The notes under the pieces are model-generated. The model searched no databases. It saw only the letters and a program-made list of their open reading frames with translations, and was not told the origin of the DNA. Below, piece after piece: positions 47,098-58,036 of a stretch of DNA of 64,000 nucleotides (position 1 is the first letter of the stretch; each line of letters starts with the position of its first letter). The stretch covers positions 1 through 64,000 of the forward strand of contig JACVRA010000183.1 of NCBI GenBank assembly GCA_019828545.1, written 5' to 3'. Position numbers and translations under genes: made by a program. This DNA comes from Paracamarosporium sp. OC-R06-R3 (lineage: Eukaryota > Ascomycota > Dothideomycetes > Pleosporales > Didymosphaeriaceae).

Positions 47098-47457
47098 TTT
47101 GTTTGTTGATGATCTCCCAGTGTTGCTTTTATTGAGATCAGTGTTTGTATTGTAGCTGGGACGGCGGATGTTGAGTTGAAGAGGCGGGGTCCATGACGCT
47201 CTAGTGGTTTGACTAGTCGTGCGAGTTAATTCGCCTACACTGCAGTCGGGTAAGCATTTCAATTTTTGGTCAGCACTATACTATGGCGCTTCTTGGTACA
47301 TATGAAACTATTGCACTGGTTTTAGCGGATACGGCTGAAATGCTACAACTCCATAACGACTCAAATATTCGCATTGTTTTTTTCCATTTGCACGACTTAC
47401 AACTCCTGCATTCTGCCTCTCCCTATTGACCACAGTGCCTCTAAGCTCTGCCCGCTC
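47098..47457. other. spacer between transporter stop and SDR start
   Basis: 360 bp holding the transporter's 3' UTR and the SDR promoter. Nothing else seen. Confidence 0.45.
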
Positions 47458-49424
47458 TTACGCATCTCCTCTACCAATAATTTCCTCCTCGATCTTACCA
47501 TTTCCACTAAGCACAGTGCGCACCTTGACCTTCTTCTTTTGCGTACTCGCCTTTCGCGGGTTCTTCGCTTCAAAGATCTCGTCCATTTCTTCAAGCGTCA
47601 GGCCTTTCGTCTCCACGAAGAAGAAGTACATGAACGCAAACTCAAACATGTCCCAGAAGACGAAGAAGACATAGAACCAGTATCCAATCTGCACAGCGTT
47701 AGTACCCATCTTGCACAGCAACAAGTGGAATGACATACGTTGGTAAGAGCAATTGGCGCTGCGAAGGTGTTAATGAATCCCGCAGCGCCACCAACAATCT
47801 TGTATGTTCCCATGCCCTTTGCTCGCATGTCGTTTGCCATCACCTCAGCGGGGTAAATGGGCTGCATTGCCGTAAATCCAAAAGCGAAGATGGCGCCGAA
47901 CACAAAGATGAAGCCGATTGAGACTGAAGAGCTCGACTTGGATCCGGTATTAACGTAACCTGCTGCTGTGCCTGCAGTGATTGAAAGTGATATTATCAAG
48001 CCTGCTGTCGCCGTTAGAAGCATCTTGCGGCGACCGAAAACGTCGTGCAGACGCGCTCCAGCAGTTGCGAAGATGTATCCTTCGACGGCATACATGATGT
48101 TGAGGAGGAGCTTAGTGTCTGTAGACTTGATGCCGACGTTGGATGCCAGCTGAGGAAGATAGTACGAGACGACGCTTCGCTTGGTTAGCAATATATACAA
48201 TAACAATTTAAACCGTTCTACTCACTTGTTACCAGAGAACTGTCCAAACCATGCAAATGTCATGTTCAACATCGTTCTGTATCTTCTTGCCCTTGTCTTG
48301 AAGAGCACGCGAAGGTCAAAGAAGTTGCGCCAGCTCGTCACCGGATCTTTCCGCAGCGACTCTTGCATCTCGTACATTTCGAGTGCGATCAATGGGTGGT
48401 CGGCGTCGCCATTGGCGTGGTGTTTGACCAGAAAGGCACGCGCCTCTTCGTGCCGGTCTCTAGCGATCAGCCAACGGGGAGACTCGGGAAAGAATAGAAT
48501 CACGCAGCAAACAAGTCCAGGACACACCATTTGCAGCCAGAGTGGGAGACGCCAATCCATATTGGAGTCGGAGAGGTGCTTATGCGCACCGTATACCGAG
48601 GATGTTGCAAGGATGGAGCCCTTGGTTGACCAGTCAGTATGGTCGTATGGAGTCTCAAGATTGATAGATCGGGTACATCTGGTTGTGATATTGCCCAGGT
48701 ATAAGGCAACAAACCTTAAACTTGAGATAGTCCTGTACGCTACTCCATTGATAGAGGAAAAAATTTGGTGGCACTTACCATGTAATAGAACGTGTTGTAC
48801 ATGCCAGCCAAAGTACCCCGATATTGTGGCGGCGCCACTTCCACCAGGTACAGCGGACTAGCCGAGCATGCCAATTGCGCGAAGAAGCTTAGCAAGAACC
48901 TGCCACCGATGAAAGTAGGGAGAGTCTTCGCAGTCGAGGTTACAATAGTTCCTACAATGACACCCGCAGTGCCGATGAAGATGAGCCAGCGACGACCGAG
49001 CCAGTCCGCCACCCAGACGAACAGAGCAGCGCACATCTGTCCGACCTGGAAGATGGCGAAGATGATGCCAGTGGAGGCTGTACCTGTTTCTGGGAGATTG
49101 TAGTAACGAGTGTAGTTTGGTAGAGTGTTTATCGAGCCCATGAGTGATCCGTCAAAGCCTTCATCTGTCAGTCGAGGGATCTTCCCATCATCATATGGGA
49201 AGGAGTGCTTTACCGCTCATGGTCGAATTCAAGAAGCATATCGTTGCCAACGCGTACAACTGTAGATGTCCCTTTCCCCACGGATTCGGCTTGTTGTTTG
49301 CCATAATAGTCGCAAAAGAAGGGTTTACGGCCTCGACCTCCTTCTCCTCTACAATCTTCCTGCCATCCTCCGTCAACGCCTTCTCACCCACGTACTCTGC
49401 ATTTTTCTGTTCTTTCTCAGCCAT
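47458..49424 (-). CDS. MFS sugar porter (hexose/lactose-permease-like)
   Basis: Plasma-membrane sugar:H+ symporter of about 550 aa. Exons 49424-49214, 49158-48779, 48620-48226, 48174-47739, 47688-47458; all phases agree. Splicing rebuilds the family marks: [10 protein letters not shown] after helix 1, [42 protein letters not shown] and [16 protein letters not shown]. The cytosolic N-terminus (about 60 residues) is Glu/Lys-rich. The C-terminal tail is basic then acidic. This branch includes lactose, cellodextrin and mannobiose-type transporters as well as hexose carriers, so an oligosaccharide is plausible. It is divergent from a beta-mannosidase across only 445 bp, which points to manno-oligosaccharide uptake. 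Confidence 0.9.
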
Positions 49425-49869
49425 ATCAATCAGTCGTACAGTCGCTCGAAATGCGAGATAGCAAGGAGAAGCGGGGTTATATTGGCTGCAGTCATGCGAT
49501 AACTCCCGCTATCCCAGGAGCTCGGCCTCTCCCATCTTGATAGCCAATTGATAGCCATGTCACGTCGCATCCCGTCGTTGCACGGGGTTTCCTTCGCTTA
49601 GACGAATAATAGGGAAGCCGGTAGTTCATCGCCCGAGCAAGTCATACTAGCGGGTGATATCAGGTCTGCTCGCGATGATCGTTGCCGCGTCGAGACAGGC
49701 GTTGGGGACCCCGCACCATGCCGCCTCTAAGCTGGTGTAAGCTTCGGAATATAACCGAACCGTGGTGCTTGGCGATGATTCAGCGCGGGATACCCGTTTC
49801 GCTCCCAGCGGGAACTCTATCGTACTTCAGTGTGTGATTCTGTGTTTGCGTACAGGGTGCGTAGGCAAG
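49425..49869. promoter_or_regulatory. divergent promoter, sugar porter / beta-mannosidase
   Basis: 445 bp between start codons. Two perfect matches to the carbon-repressor CreA/Cre1 site SYGGRG occur: GCGGGG at 49471-49476 and its complement at 49709-49714, near the two ends. Such sites are common by chance, so repression by glucose is only a suggestion. GTTATATT near 49477 could serve as a core element for the porter. Confidence 0.45.
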
Positions 49870-52506
49870 ATGGCTGTGTCACGCTCTGAGTTGAAGACCG
49901 GCTGGACGTTTAAGAAGGGAGGACGTAATTCCGATGCAGAGTACCTCCCCGCAAACGATCTCCCCACCGAAATACATTTGGACCTGCTCAAGAACGAGAA
50001 AATTGTCGACCCGTTCAAAGATCTCAACGAACTTTCTGTTCGCTGGATTGCTGAAGAAACATGGACGTACCGGACTACATTCACCGCTCCTCCAGACTAC
50101 GGAAAACCTGGTATCACCACCACGCTGAAATTTGGTGGCTTGGATACTTTCGCCCATATCTATCTTAACGGGGAGATACTTCTTGAATCAGAAAACATGT
50201 TTGTGGAACATGTTGTTGACGTGACAGACAACCTGGAAACGGACAACGGGGGTGAGCAGGTGCTTGAAATTGTATTCGAATCAGCGAGGAAGAGAGGGCT
50301 CGAGCTTGTCAAGGAACACAAAGAGCATAGATTCATTGTGCATCAGACAGAGATCTCGAGAGGTCCAGTCAGGAAAGCACAGTATGATTGGGGGTGGGAC
50401 TGGGGACCTATACTCATGACCGCTGGACCCTGGAAGCCTATTGTCCTCGAAACTTTTAAGTCAAAAATCATCGATGTGTGGGTTGAATACGAAATCGACG
50501 AGGATCTGAAGCAAGTCGAAGGCAAGATTTTTGTCGAGTTCGAAGGAGTAGGACAGCTTGAGGCAGTCATATCGAAAGATGGGCAGGCCTTAGAGAAGTT
50601 GGATGAGTTCCAAACCACGAAGAAGGACAACGTCATGAGCGCTGATTTTGAGCTTCCGGACGCATCTCTATGGTGGCCGCGAGGATATGGCTCGCAGCCG
50701 CTTTATAACATCGCCGTCTCGCTGCGTTCAGATTCAACTTCGACAAACCCAGACACCGTCATTGACAAAGTAAGCAAAACCATTGGCTTCCGAAAAGTTG
50801 AGCTGGTCCAGGAAGATGACAATCATGGCACATCTTTCTATTTCCGCATCAACAACGTCGACGTCTTTTGTGGAGGAAGTTGCTGGATCCCACCCGACTC
50901 CTTTCTTACGCGCACAAAGCCGTCATCGTATCGTGCCTGGATAAAACAAGCAGCTGAGGGAAACCAAACTATGGTCCGGGTATGGGGAGGCGGTATTTAC
51001 GAAGACGACTCCCTCTTCGAAGCAGCGGACGAATACGGCGTGCTCATGTGGCAAGACTTCGCTTTCGCCTGCGCGAACTATCCCACCAATCGTCCCTACC
51101 TAAGTTCCGTAGAGATAGAAGCCAGGCAAAACGTGCGCAGACTGCGTAACCACCCCAGCCTCATCATATGGGCGGGCAACAACGAAGACTATCAGATAGT
51201 AGAGCGCTACGGCCTGGAGTACAACTACAGCACAGACAAAGACCCCGAGTCCTGGCTCAAGACCAATTTCCCCGCACGCTACATCTATGAGTATCTACTG
51301 CCCAAAGTCGTCCGCGAAGAGACAAAAGGTGTCCCGTACCACCCGTCCTCGCCCTTTGGCAACGGCATCTCCACAGTGCTCAAAGTCGACCCTACTGTCG
51401 GCGATGTCCACCAGTGGAACGTCTGGCACGGCACCATGGAGCCTTACCAACGTCTCCCCCGCATGGCCGGCCGCTTCGTCTCGGAATTCGGTATGGAAGC
51501 CTACCCTCACGTGTCCACGCTCGCCAAAGCTATCACCAACCCCGACGACCGCTACCCAGGCTCCATGGCTATGGACTTCCGCAATAAAGCTATCGGCCAC
51601 GAGCGCCGTCTCGTCTCGTACGTCGCGGAGAACTTCCGCATTCGGTATGATCTCGAGGGATTCACCCATCTAACGCAAGTAATGCAGGCGGATGCGCTGA
51701 CGTGGGCGTACCGCTCGTGGCGCCGCGATTGGAAGCAGCCTAGCAACAGGAAATGTGGCGGCGTGCTGGTGTGGCAGCTGAACGATTGCTGGCCGACGAT
51801 GAGCTGGGCTGTCGTAGACTACTATGGCGTGCCCAAGCCCGCGTACTATGCCATCAAGCGCACCATGGAGCCGCTCGTTGTCGGGGTGCAGAGAAAAGTG
51901 CATGACTGGACTGTCCGGCTTGCGGATGACCTTTGGCAGCGCGACACAAGCCACATCGATATGCGTAAGATCTGGCAAGACGTTCAATTCGACGTTTGGG
52001 TGGCAAGCAACTCGCGCGAGAGCATCAGCGGGAGTATAACAGTTCGGTTTATTTCTGTTCGAACCGGGAAGGATGTTCTTGATCCGTTGGAAAGAGCGGT
52101 CCGCATCGAACCAAACGGCACGACAGAGGTGTTTGAAAACGAAAAAGTCGATGTGCCCAACGCCCAGGATCCAGATACGCCGCTCGATACCTCCAAAGCC
52201 GATCCTTTCGTTATTCACACCACGCTCACGGTTGATGATAAGAAGGTAGCAAGTGACATTTCATGGCCTGAGCCGATCAAGTATCTCAGTTTCCCGGACC
52301 GTGGAGTACAAATCGAGTACTCGGATGACAAAAAGAAGGTCTATGTGTCAGCCAAAAAGCCAGTCAAGGGATTCGTCTTTGCCGAGAAGGAAGGCGTGAA
52401 TTTGTCTGACAACGGATTCGATGTAGCACCTGGGGAGAAAAAGGAGGTCTACATACAAGCACCTGCAGCAAACGAGTTACACTGGAGATACGTAGACAAG
52501 CCATAA
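49870..52506 (+). CDS. mndB: beta-mannosidase, GH2 (intracellular, MndB type)
   Basis: Glycoside hydrolase family 2 exo-beta-mannosidase of 878 aa, removing terminal beta-1,4-mannose from manno-oligosaccharides. It has no signal peptide, so it is expected in the cytosol. It is a single exon. An N-terminal GH2 jelly-roll (about 10-190, including RWIAEETWTYRTTF) is followed by an immunoglobulin-like domain and the TIM barrel, with RVWGGGIYEDD and MWQDFAFACANYP. The acid/base Glu439 lies in GNNED and the nucleophile Glu539 in SEFGMEAYP. C-terminal beta domains follow. The ATG at 49870 is chosen; the frame is open to 49762 only with a GTG. Divergent sugar porter upstream; convergent P450 downstream with only 95 bp between stops. 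Confidence 0.93.
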   Translation: MAVSRSELKTGWTFKKGGRNSDAEYLPANDLPTEIHLDLLKNEKIVDPFKDLNELSVRWIAEETWTYRTTFTAPPDYGKPGITTTLKFGGLDTFAHIYLNGEILLESENMFVEHVVDVTDNLETDNGGEQVLEIVFESARKRGLELVKEHKEHRFIVHQTEISRGPVRKAQYDWGWDWGPILMTAGPWKPIVLETFKSKIIDVWVEYEIDEDLKQVEGKIFVEFEGVGQLEAVISKDGQALEKLDEFQTTKKDNVMSADFELPDASLWWPRGYGSQPLYNIAVSLRSDSTSTNPDTVIDKVSKTIGFRKVELVQEDDNHGTSFYFRINNVDVFCGGSCWIPPDSFLTRTKPSSYRAWIKQAAEGNQTMVRVWGGGIYEDDSLFEAADEYGVLMWQDFAFACANYPTNRPYLSSVEIEARQNVRRLRNHPSLIIWAGNNEDYQIVERYGLEYNYSTDKDPESWLKTNFPARYIYEYLLPKVVREETKGVPYHPSSPFGNGISTVLKVDPTVGDVHQWNVWHGTMEPYQRLPRMAGRFVSEFGMEAYPHVSTLAKAITNPDDRYPGSMAMDFRNKAIGHERRLVSYVAENFRIRYDLEGFTHLTQVMQADALTWAYRSWRRDWKQPSNRKCGGVLVWQLNDCWPTMSWAVVDYYGVPKPAYYAIKRTMEPLVVGVQRKVHDWTVRLADDLWQRDTSHIDMRKIWQDVQFDVWVASNSRESISGSITVRFISVRTGKDVLDPLERAVRIEPNGTTEVFENEKVDVPNAQDPDTPLDTSKADPFVIHTTLTVDDKKVASDISWPEPIKYLSFPDRGVQIEYSDDKKKVYVSAKKPVKGFVFAEKEGVNLSDNGFDVAPGEKKEVYIQAPAANELHWRYVDKP

Positions 52507-52601
52507 ACCTTACCAAAACATGCGACATACATCAAACCAGAAAATTCAAACCCATCAACATATACACAGAATTCAAAAGTGCCGCACTTTCCCAATCCAC
52601 C

Positions 52602-54215
52602 TCATTCCTTCTTCACCCTCTCCACAAACCTGACACCAACCCCACCCATATGCGCCGAAAACCACCCCGTCACATGCGGCACCCCCTCAACCTGCACCTC
52701 AAACTCAAGCACCACCCCCACCAGCACCCTGACAAGAACATACCTCGCCAAATGCTGCCCAGGACAACTCCTACTCCCGCCCCCAAACCCCATCCACACG
52801 CCATCCATACGCGCAATCTCGCTCTTCTTCTCCTCCGTCCCATCCAGCATCCATCTTTCCGGGTGAAACGCTTCCGGCTCAGAAAACACCGCTGCATCAC
52901 GGTGCGTAGCGTACATAGAGCTCGCGACCGTGGCGCCAGGGGGGATATAATAGCGCGAAACGGTGAGGCCTGGGGACGGGACTATGCGCGGGAGGAGGAA
53001 GCCCATGGCGGGGTAGAGGCGGAGGGATTCTTTGAGGGTGGCTAGGAGGTAGGGTACTGCTTTGGTGATATGCGTGTACGAGCTTTCTTTCGTGATGCCT
53101 TGGGCTTTGAGGTCTTTGAATAGGCGGTCTTGGATGTGCGGGTGCGCAGCGAGGGCGTATAGGAGCCCTGAGAGCGCCATGGTTAGTGTGTCGTGGCCTG
53201 CGCCGAAGTTCGTTATTGCGATGCCGAGGACCCATGCCGGGTGGAAGGTTGCTTCTTTGGTGGTGTGCAGGGTCAGTAGGGAGGAGAGGATGTCGGGGTC
53301 GGTGTCTGCGGGTGTTGGGGGCGTGTCTTGAGAGGTTGGGATGTCGTCGAAGTGGGAGGTTACGAGGCCGGGTCGGTCCATGGGCATTTTTGTTTTGCTT
53401 GTACTTTCTAGGGCTTTTAGTCTGTCTAGGACGTTGGCTACTGCAAATTTGAAGATGGGTAGACCTGTTGGGATGGGTAGTCCGAAGGCTCGCGCAACAA
53501 GCGGTGTCATCCAGATGTACAGTTTGGGGAACGTCTGCATGAGATCTACGAGCCATGGAAACAGGCCTACGACCGTGAAATACGCCCAATGCTTGTCGCT
53601 GCACTCCATGTTCCCTTCATCGTGGCCCTTGGCAGTATGATCTTGGCTCTTGGATAGTGTGAGCATAGATAAGGCATCAAGGGCGAAGATATGGGTCCAC
53701 GTTTGCAGGTCAACGAATTGGCTGTTTAGCATCTTCAAACGAGCATTGTAATCGTCAATATAAGCAGACAGCAGCTTATCGTGCTTCTCCATCCCAGCAA
53801 TCGAGTACGCAGGCCCAATGGCACGACGCTGATGTCTGTACCTCTCCTTATCCTGCTCCGTCAGAAGATCGAATCTGCTCTCGCCTTTATACTTCGAATC
53901 GGGCGCGGCGCAAACCTGATACCAGGGGCTTTTTGTGAAGGGGGATCCCGCGCTGTAGACTTTCTTGACGAACGCTTCATCGCAGACCATGACCCAGTCC
54001 GGCGCTATTCTGACAACCCTCCCATATCTCTTGTGCAAATCCGGTAGAAGAATATGGTTCTGTCCTTTCCTTGCATGATATGCGAGCCAGAGTTTTGTCG
54101 CGCCCGCTAATCGTGGTCCCGGGATGCCCGCAAGCGGATGCAAGAATAGTCTATAGAGGGCAGTCCCGAGGAGGACGATCGGGATGGCGGCGATGACGAG
54201 AATAGAAAACGACAT
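52602..54215 (-). CDS. cytochrome P450 monooxygenase
   Basis: Microsomal class II P450, 537 aa, single exon. An N-terminal membrane anchor (residues about 4-24) is followed by a PGPR hinge. The I-helix oxygen-activation motif appears as GAGHDT (about 330), the K-helix ExxR as KESLRLYP (about 390), and the PERW motif near 440. The haem loop is FGGGSRSCPGQH with axial Cys484. The HRRAIGPAYS segment near the C-helix is typical of the fungal pisatin-demethylase-like clans. The substrate cannot be predicted. It is not part of an obvious biosynthetic cluster: no synthase gene is nearby. Confidence 0.92.
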   Translation of the reverse strand: MSFSILVIAAIPIVLLGTALYRLFLHPLAGIPGPRLAGATKLWLAYHARKGQNHILLPDLHKRYGRVVRIAPDWVMVCDEAFVKKVYSAGSPFTKSPWYQVCAAPDSKYKGESRFDLLTEQDKERYRHQRRAIGPAYSIAGMEKHDKLLSAYIDDYNARLKMLNSQFVDLQTWTHIFALDALSMLTLSKSQDHTAKGHDEGNMECSDKHWAYFTVVGLFPWLVDLMQTFPKLYIWMTPLVARAFGLPIPTGLPIFKFAVANVLDRLKALESTSKTKMPMDRPGLVTSHFDDIPTSQDTPPTPADTDPDILSSLLTLHTTKEATFHPAWVLGIAITNFGAGHDTLTMALSGLLYALAAHPHIQDRLFKDLKAQGITKESSYTHITKAVPYLLATLKESLRLYPAMGFLLPRIVPSPGLTVSRYYIPPGATVASSMYATHRDAAVFSEPEAFHPERWMLDGTEEKKSEIARMDGVWMGFGGGSRSCPGQHLARYVLVRVLVGVVLEFEVQVEGVPHVTGWFSAHMGGVGVRFVERVKKE

Positions 54216-54942
54216 GTTAGTAATGAAAGAAACAACCTTGATAGATGTGACTGTATCTCGCGAGAATAAGTATTGGAGTTGATGGCGAGTATGACACAGT
54301 AAGATGTGACGACAAGTTGGACGCCATATGATGTATTAATACCTACTTCCGTGTCTTTGCCATTTATTTCCGTTGAAGCTCGTGTCTAGCATTGCTGATC
54401 TTATGTCGGACCTCTCCTTCATGTAAGCGCTACTACTCAAACGCTTAGGTGTACTTCTTGACGTTCTACAACATCATACGGAGATAGCGCTCTGGATAGT
54501 GTACCATCAACCAATCGCCCGGAGACGCTACACCGATCCGGTCTATAAGAACTAGGCGTAAACCTAGTTCGGGATAGATACTCAAGTAGAACTTTCATGC
54601 ACAGAGACAACAGGCTACACAATTGTGAAATATGTACGCAGCTTCATTGATAAGTGAAAAATGTAACCTGCCAATTTTGTTTCCACTCGGCCGTCAGACG
54701 GCTTTGACAGACTTCCAGCTTTTGGGAACAGACATACACCTTCTCCTAATAGGCAATCTCCACCAGAGATAATAATAATGTACATTATTGATTGCCTTTC
54801 CCGCATTTTAATTCCTCGCCATAGCAAATCGACCCTTCGATACCGCTCGCTTCGGCGAAGAGGTAGGGTCCCTTGTCATCCGATACATGCAGAGGTTCGG
54901 ATGAACTCCTATGCAGCGATCAACATCATATTATATCATACA
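54216..54942. other. intergenic, P450 promoter side
   Basis: 727 bp between the P450 start and the MAM3-like stop. AT-rich in part; no gene recognised. Confidence 0.45.
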
Positions 54943-57434
54943 TCAGCTCCCACCGTCCCCAAGAAGAGGCTGGTTCTCTCCACTTGCGTTGCCACCCTTC
55001 TTCTTCTTACCTCGCTTCTTGCGCTTCTTCTTGCTGTTGCTTGCGCCATGCGAGTCATTCGGCGTCCCCTCCGTATCGGTGTTTGTGTTCTCCTTATGAT
55101 CTTCAGCACCGTCAGTTTGAGCGAGCAAAGCCTTATCCTCAGAGTCACTCGAACTGGCAGTCTCCAATACAATCTTCCTCACGCCATTGGCTTCCACGAT
55201 ATTCTCAGAGATGCTACCACTGCGGGCTGTGTGCCGCTTCTTCGGTGGAGAGCGGGATGGTGATGGAGATCGACGGAGAGACGCTACGGTACTAACGGAT
55301 TGCGAACGCTGTTTGGGACTGGAGTTTGAGCGGCCGCGGTTCTCCTCGGCAGTGGCAGTATCGATGCCCTCGACAATGATTTTTGTATTATCTTGGGCAT
55401 GGTGGGATTTAGGCGAAGCTGGTGTCTCATCTGCTACGTTTAGTCTTGAGCTATCTTCTCTCCAAGACATACGGTCAGCGGCCATGGTACCGTAACCCAC
55501 GGCAACGCTGAGAACTCCATCGCTGGCCTCTCGTCCTATCAAAATCTGTTAGCTAGTTTTCAGGGCGAAAGAGTAAATGTAAAATCCTACCTGCGGACTC
55601 TAATAAACCCTCACCTACACCTCCCTGAGGCGCATGCGGAGATTTGACACTGACGCCCGGGCTGGAAGATTTTTGATTCTCGGGGATCGTATTAGGAATG
55701 CCATTCGCGACGCCCTGTTTGATCTTGACGGTGCCAATGCGAGTTGCCTTAGGACGACTGGCCACGTTGGACGGGCCCAGATGCTTCAGATGTTGCCTGA
55801 TCTCCGGATCATCGCTGCGAATGCCTCGAGTTGTACCTCTGTCCAAAGAGTGACCAGCAGCCCCACTGCTGCGACGACGCAAGAGGAAAGTGGTAGCTTT
55901 GGGGGCGGGAGTCTCTTGTAGGGATAACCTCTTTCGAAGCTCGTTCTCGCCCTGTTCCACATGAAGTTCTCCGTCCTTGACGGCCTCGGCATGTTTCTGG
56001 GAAGAAGGATCGGCAAGGATTTCGCCTTTGGGAACGCGCGTGCGGGGAGCGGGGTGTATGCGACGAATGGCCTATAGATCACGTTAACCAAGAACAAACA
56101 CCTATTCAGGACTGTCACGTACCTTGTGAACGTCAACGAAGACATCTGACTCGTCGATGATTTCTTCACCAATGAGTTCTTCGATAACATCTTCCAGGGT
56201 CACAACACCAACAGCGCCATAAGAGTCGCCAGGGTAGTCGGACACCAGGACCATATGCGATTTGCCTTCTTGGAAGAAGTTGATGATATCCAAACAGCTA
56301 GTCTCCGGGCGCGTCTCAGGGAGGGTAGCCAATGCAAAGTCGCGAACGCGCAGAGCATCCTCAGGATCGTACGTAATGAGCATCTTGACGAGAAGCATGC
56401 CAACAAAGTTATCTGGGTTGTCGGGCGTGTGAATCGGAATACGGGAGTAACCAGCAGACAGTATGTTCTCCATCATCTTCTCGTCCAGCACTGTATCGGA
56501 AGACATGGTAAACACATCGTCCATGGGCGTCATAATGTTTCCAACAGGCTTGGCCTTCAAGTCTAACACGGCCGAGATGATTGTGACCTCGTCTTCGTTG
56601 AGGCGGTCGTCCGGGCTGGTGCCGAGCGTCTTGTGGAGCGTCACCAGAGTCTTCAGGCCAGCCTTTTTGTACGTTGTGCCGTGGTCTTCTCCAAGCAGAT
56701 AGTCCAAGAGTTTCGCGGTGGGCCAAGCAACAGGCGCCATGATGTACATCAGACCGAGGACGACGGGTGCCATCCAAGCCCCGATGGGCAGGCCGTAGCG
56801 GACGCATATCGACTGGGGAACAACCTCTCCGAAAATGACTGCATGTGTTTAGAGGTTGAAGAACCTTAGAGGGAGATGAGATATTTACCGATCAATACGG
56901 TAGAGCTCAGCACAGCAGGCCAGCCTCCACCTAGCGACCTATCGAGCACGATGGGAAGCGTCTCATTGGTGATGACATTGCTCAACAGCAGTGTCACCAG
57001 AACCCAATGTTTACCCCTCTTGAGCAAGCGCAACACCCTAGATGCGTTCTTTCGCTCTGATCCTTCGCCAGACGATGCGATGACTTGGAGGTAGATCTCG
57101 TCCTGGCCCATCAACCTGTAGAAAGTGTGCTCAGCTAGTGCGCATGTCTAAGAAGCGTTCATTGAGGTACTTACGCGATGGTCAGGCCGGCAAACACACC
57201 TCCAGCCAGCACAAGGGCAATGGCGACGCCCAGATACAGCCATAGGCTCGCATCGGCGGGCGACTTGGGCAGATCCTCATCTTCAAGCGCGTGAATAGCG
57301 CCCTTGTGGAAGAGGGGTATGGCCTTCACGACGGGCGCAAAGCTGTGGATGAGAGCGAGCAGGGCGATGTTGACGCGGGCATGGCGCGCCCACGGTCGGA
57401 CATTGGAGGTGCCGCTTGAGTGAACGGGGCTCAT
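54943..57434 (-). CDS. MAM3: MAM3/CNNM-type DUF21 + CBS membrane protein
   Basis: Vacuolar or organellar membrane protein of the CNNM/MAM3 family, linked in yeast to Mg2+/Mn2+ homeostasis; about 758 aa. Exons 57434-57175, 57115-56889, 56838-56123, 56071-55591, 55535-54943; all phases agree. An N-terminal hydrophobic segment, then a DUF21 domain with [17 protein letters not shown], the [11 protein letters not shown] turn, further membrane helices and [14 protein letters not shown] (to about 210). A CBS pair follows from about 260 to 385 ([34 protein letters not shown]). The long C-terminus (400-758) is disordered, Ser-rich, with an [12 protein letters not shown] cluster and a poly-Lys patch before the end. 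Start at 57434 (ATG); a GTG 12 nt upstream is in frame but not needed. Divergent from BCKDHB. Confidence 0.92.
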
Positions 57435-58036
57435 GGCCGATGCCACAGCTGGTCAGGCGTGCTGGAAACGCGAGACTGAGTGAGGGAAGAAAGCAATGGG
57501 CGGCGGGTCAGAGAAATCGGACTTGACGACGCGAAGATGAGGAAGTTGCCAGAAAAATGGGGCCGTGCGGCGATGCGGGACTTGCGGGACGGCACACTGC
57601 AACAACACTCACACAGACAAGCCAAGTCCTGGGCAGCTTGGTGATGCACTCCTTAACAACTGATCTTCGCCGTAGATGAATTTACGTACTCTCTGCCTCA
57701 CATCAGGCACCGATTCGGGCTGGAACTGCACATAACTATTTCGCCTCCAGCGCGAATGGCGCCGGCCCACCTTCGTCATCGTACGTTCACGGAGCACGCC
57801 AAAAGGCCAGAGCTTGGTCACGTGTGGTTCGCGGGGATACGCATGTCTTGGCTCGACTAACTCCGGCTGGAGTACTGGCCTATGGTAGAGGACCTGGTAA
57901 CCCGCAGGTAGCCGTCGGTATTGGACTGCTTGTTCGGCAATGCCACAATCACCATCCCTCCCTGAGTCCCGCCCGCCGCTCAGCTTCTCTAGACTTGGAT
58001 TTCTTCCCCAGAACATGTAACTTCGGAGACGAGACA
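57435..58036. promoter_or_regulatory. divergent promoter MAM3-like / BCKDHB
   Basis: 602 bp between start codons of two divergent genes. No recognised site. A minus frame at 57609-58232 overlaps the BCKDHB start and is a shadow. Confidence 0.45.
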
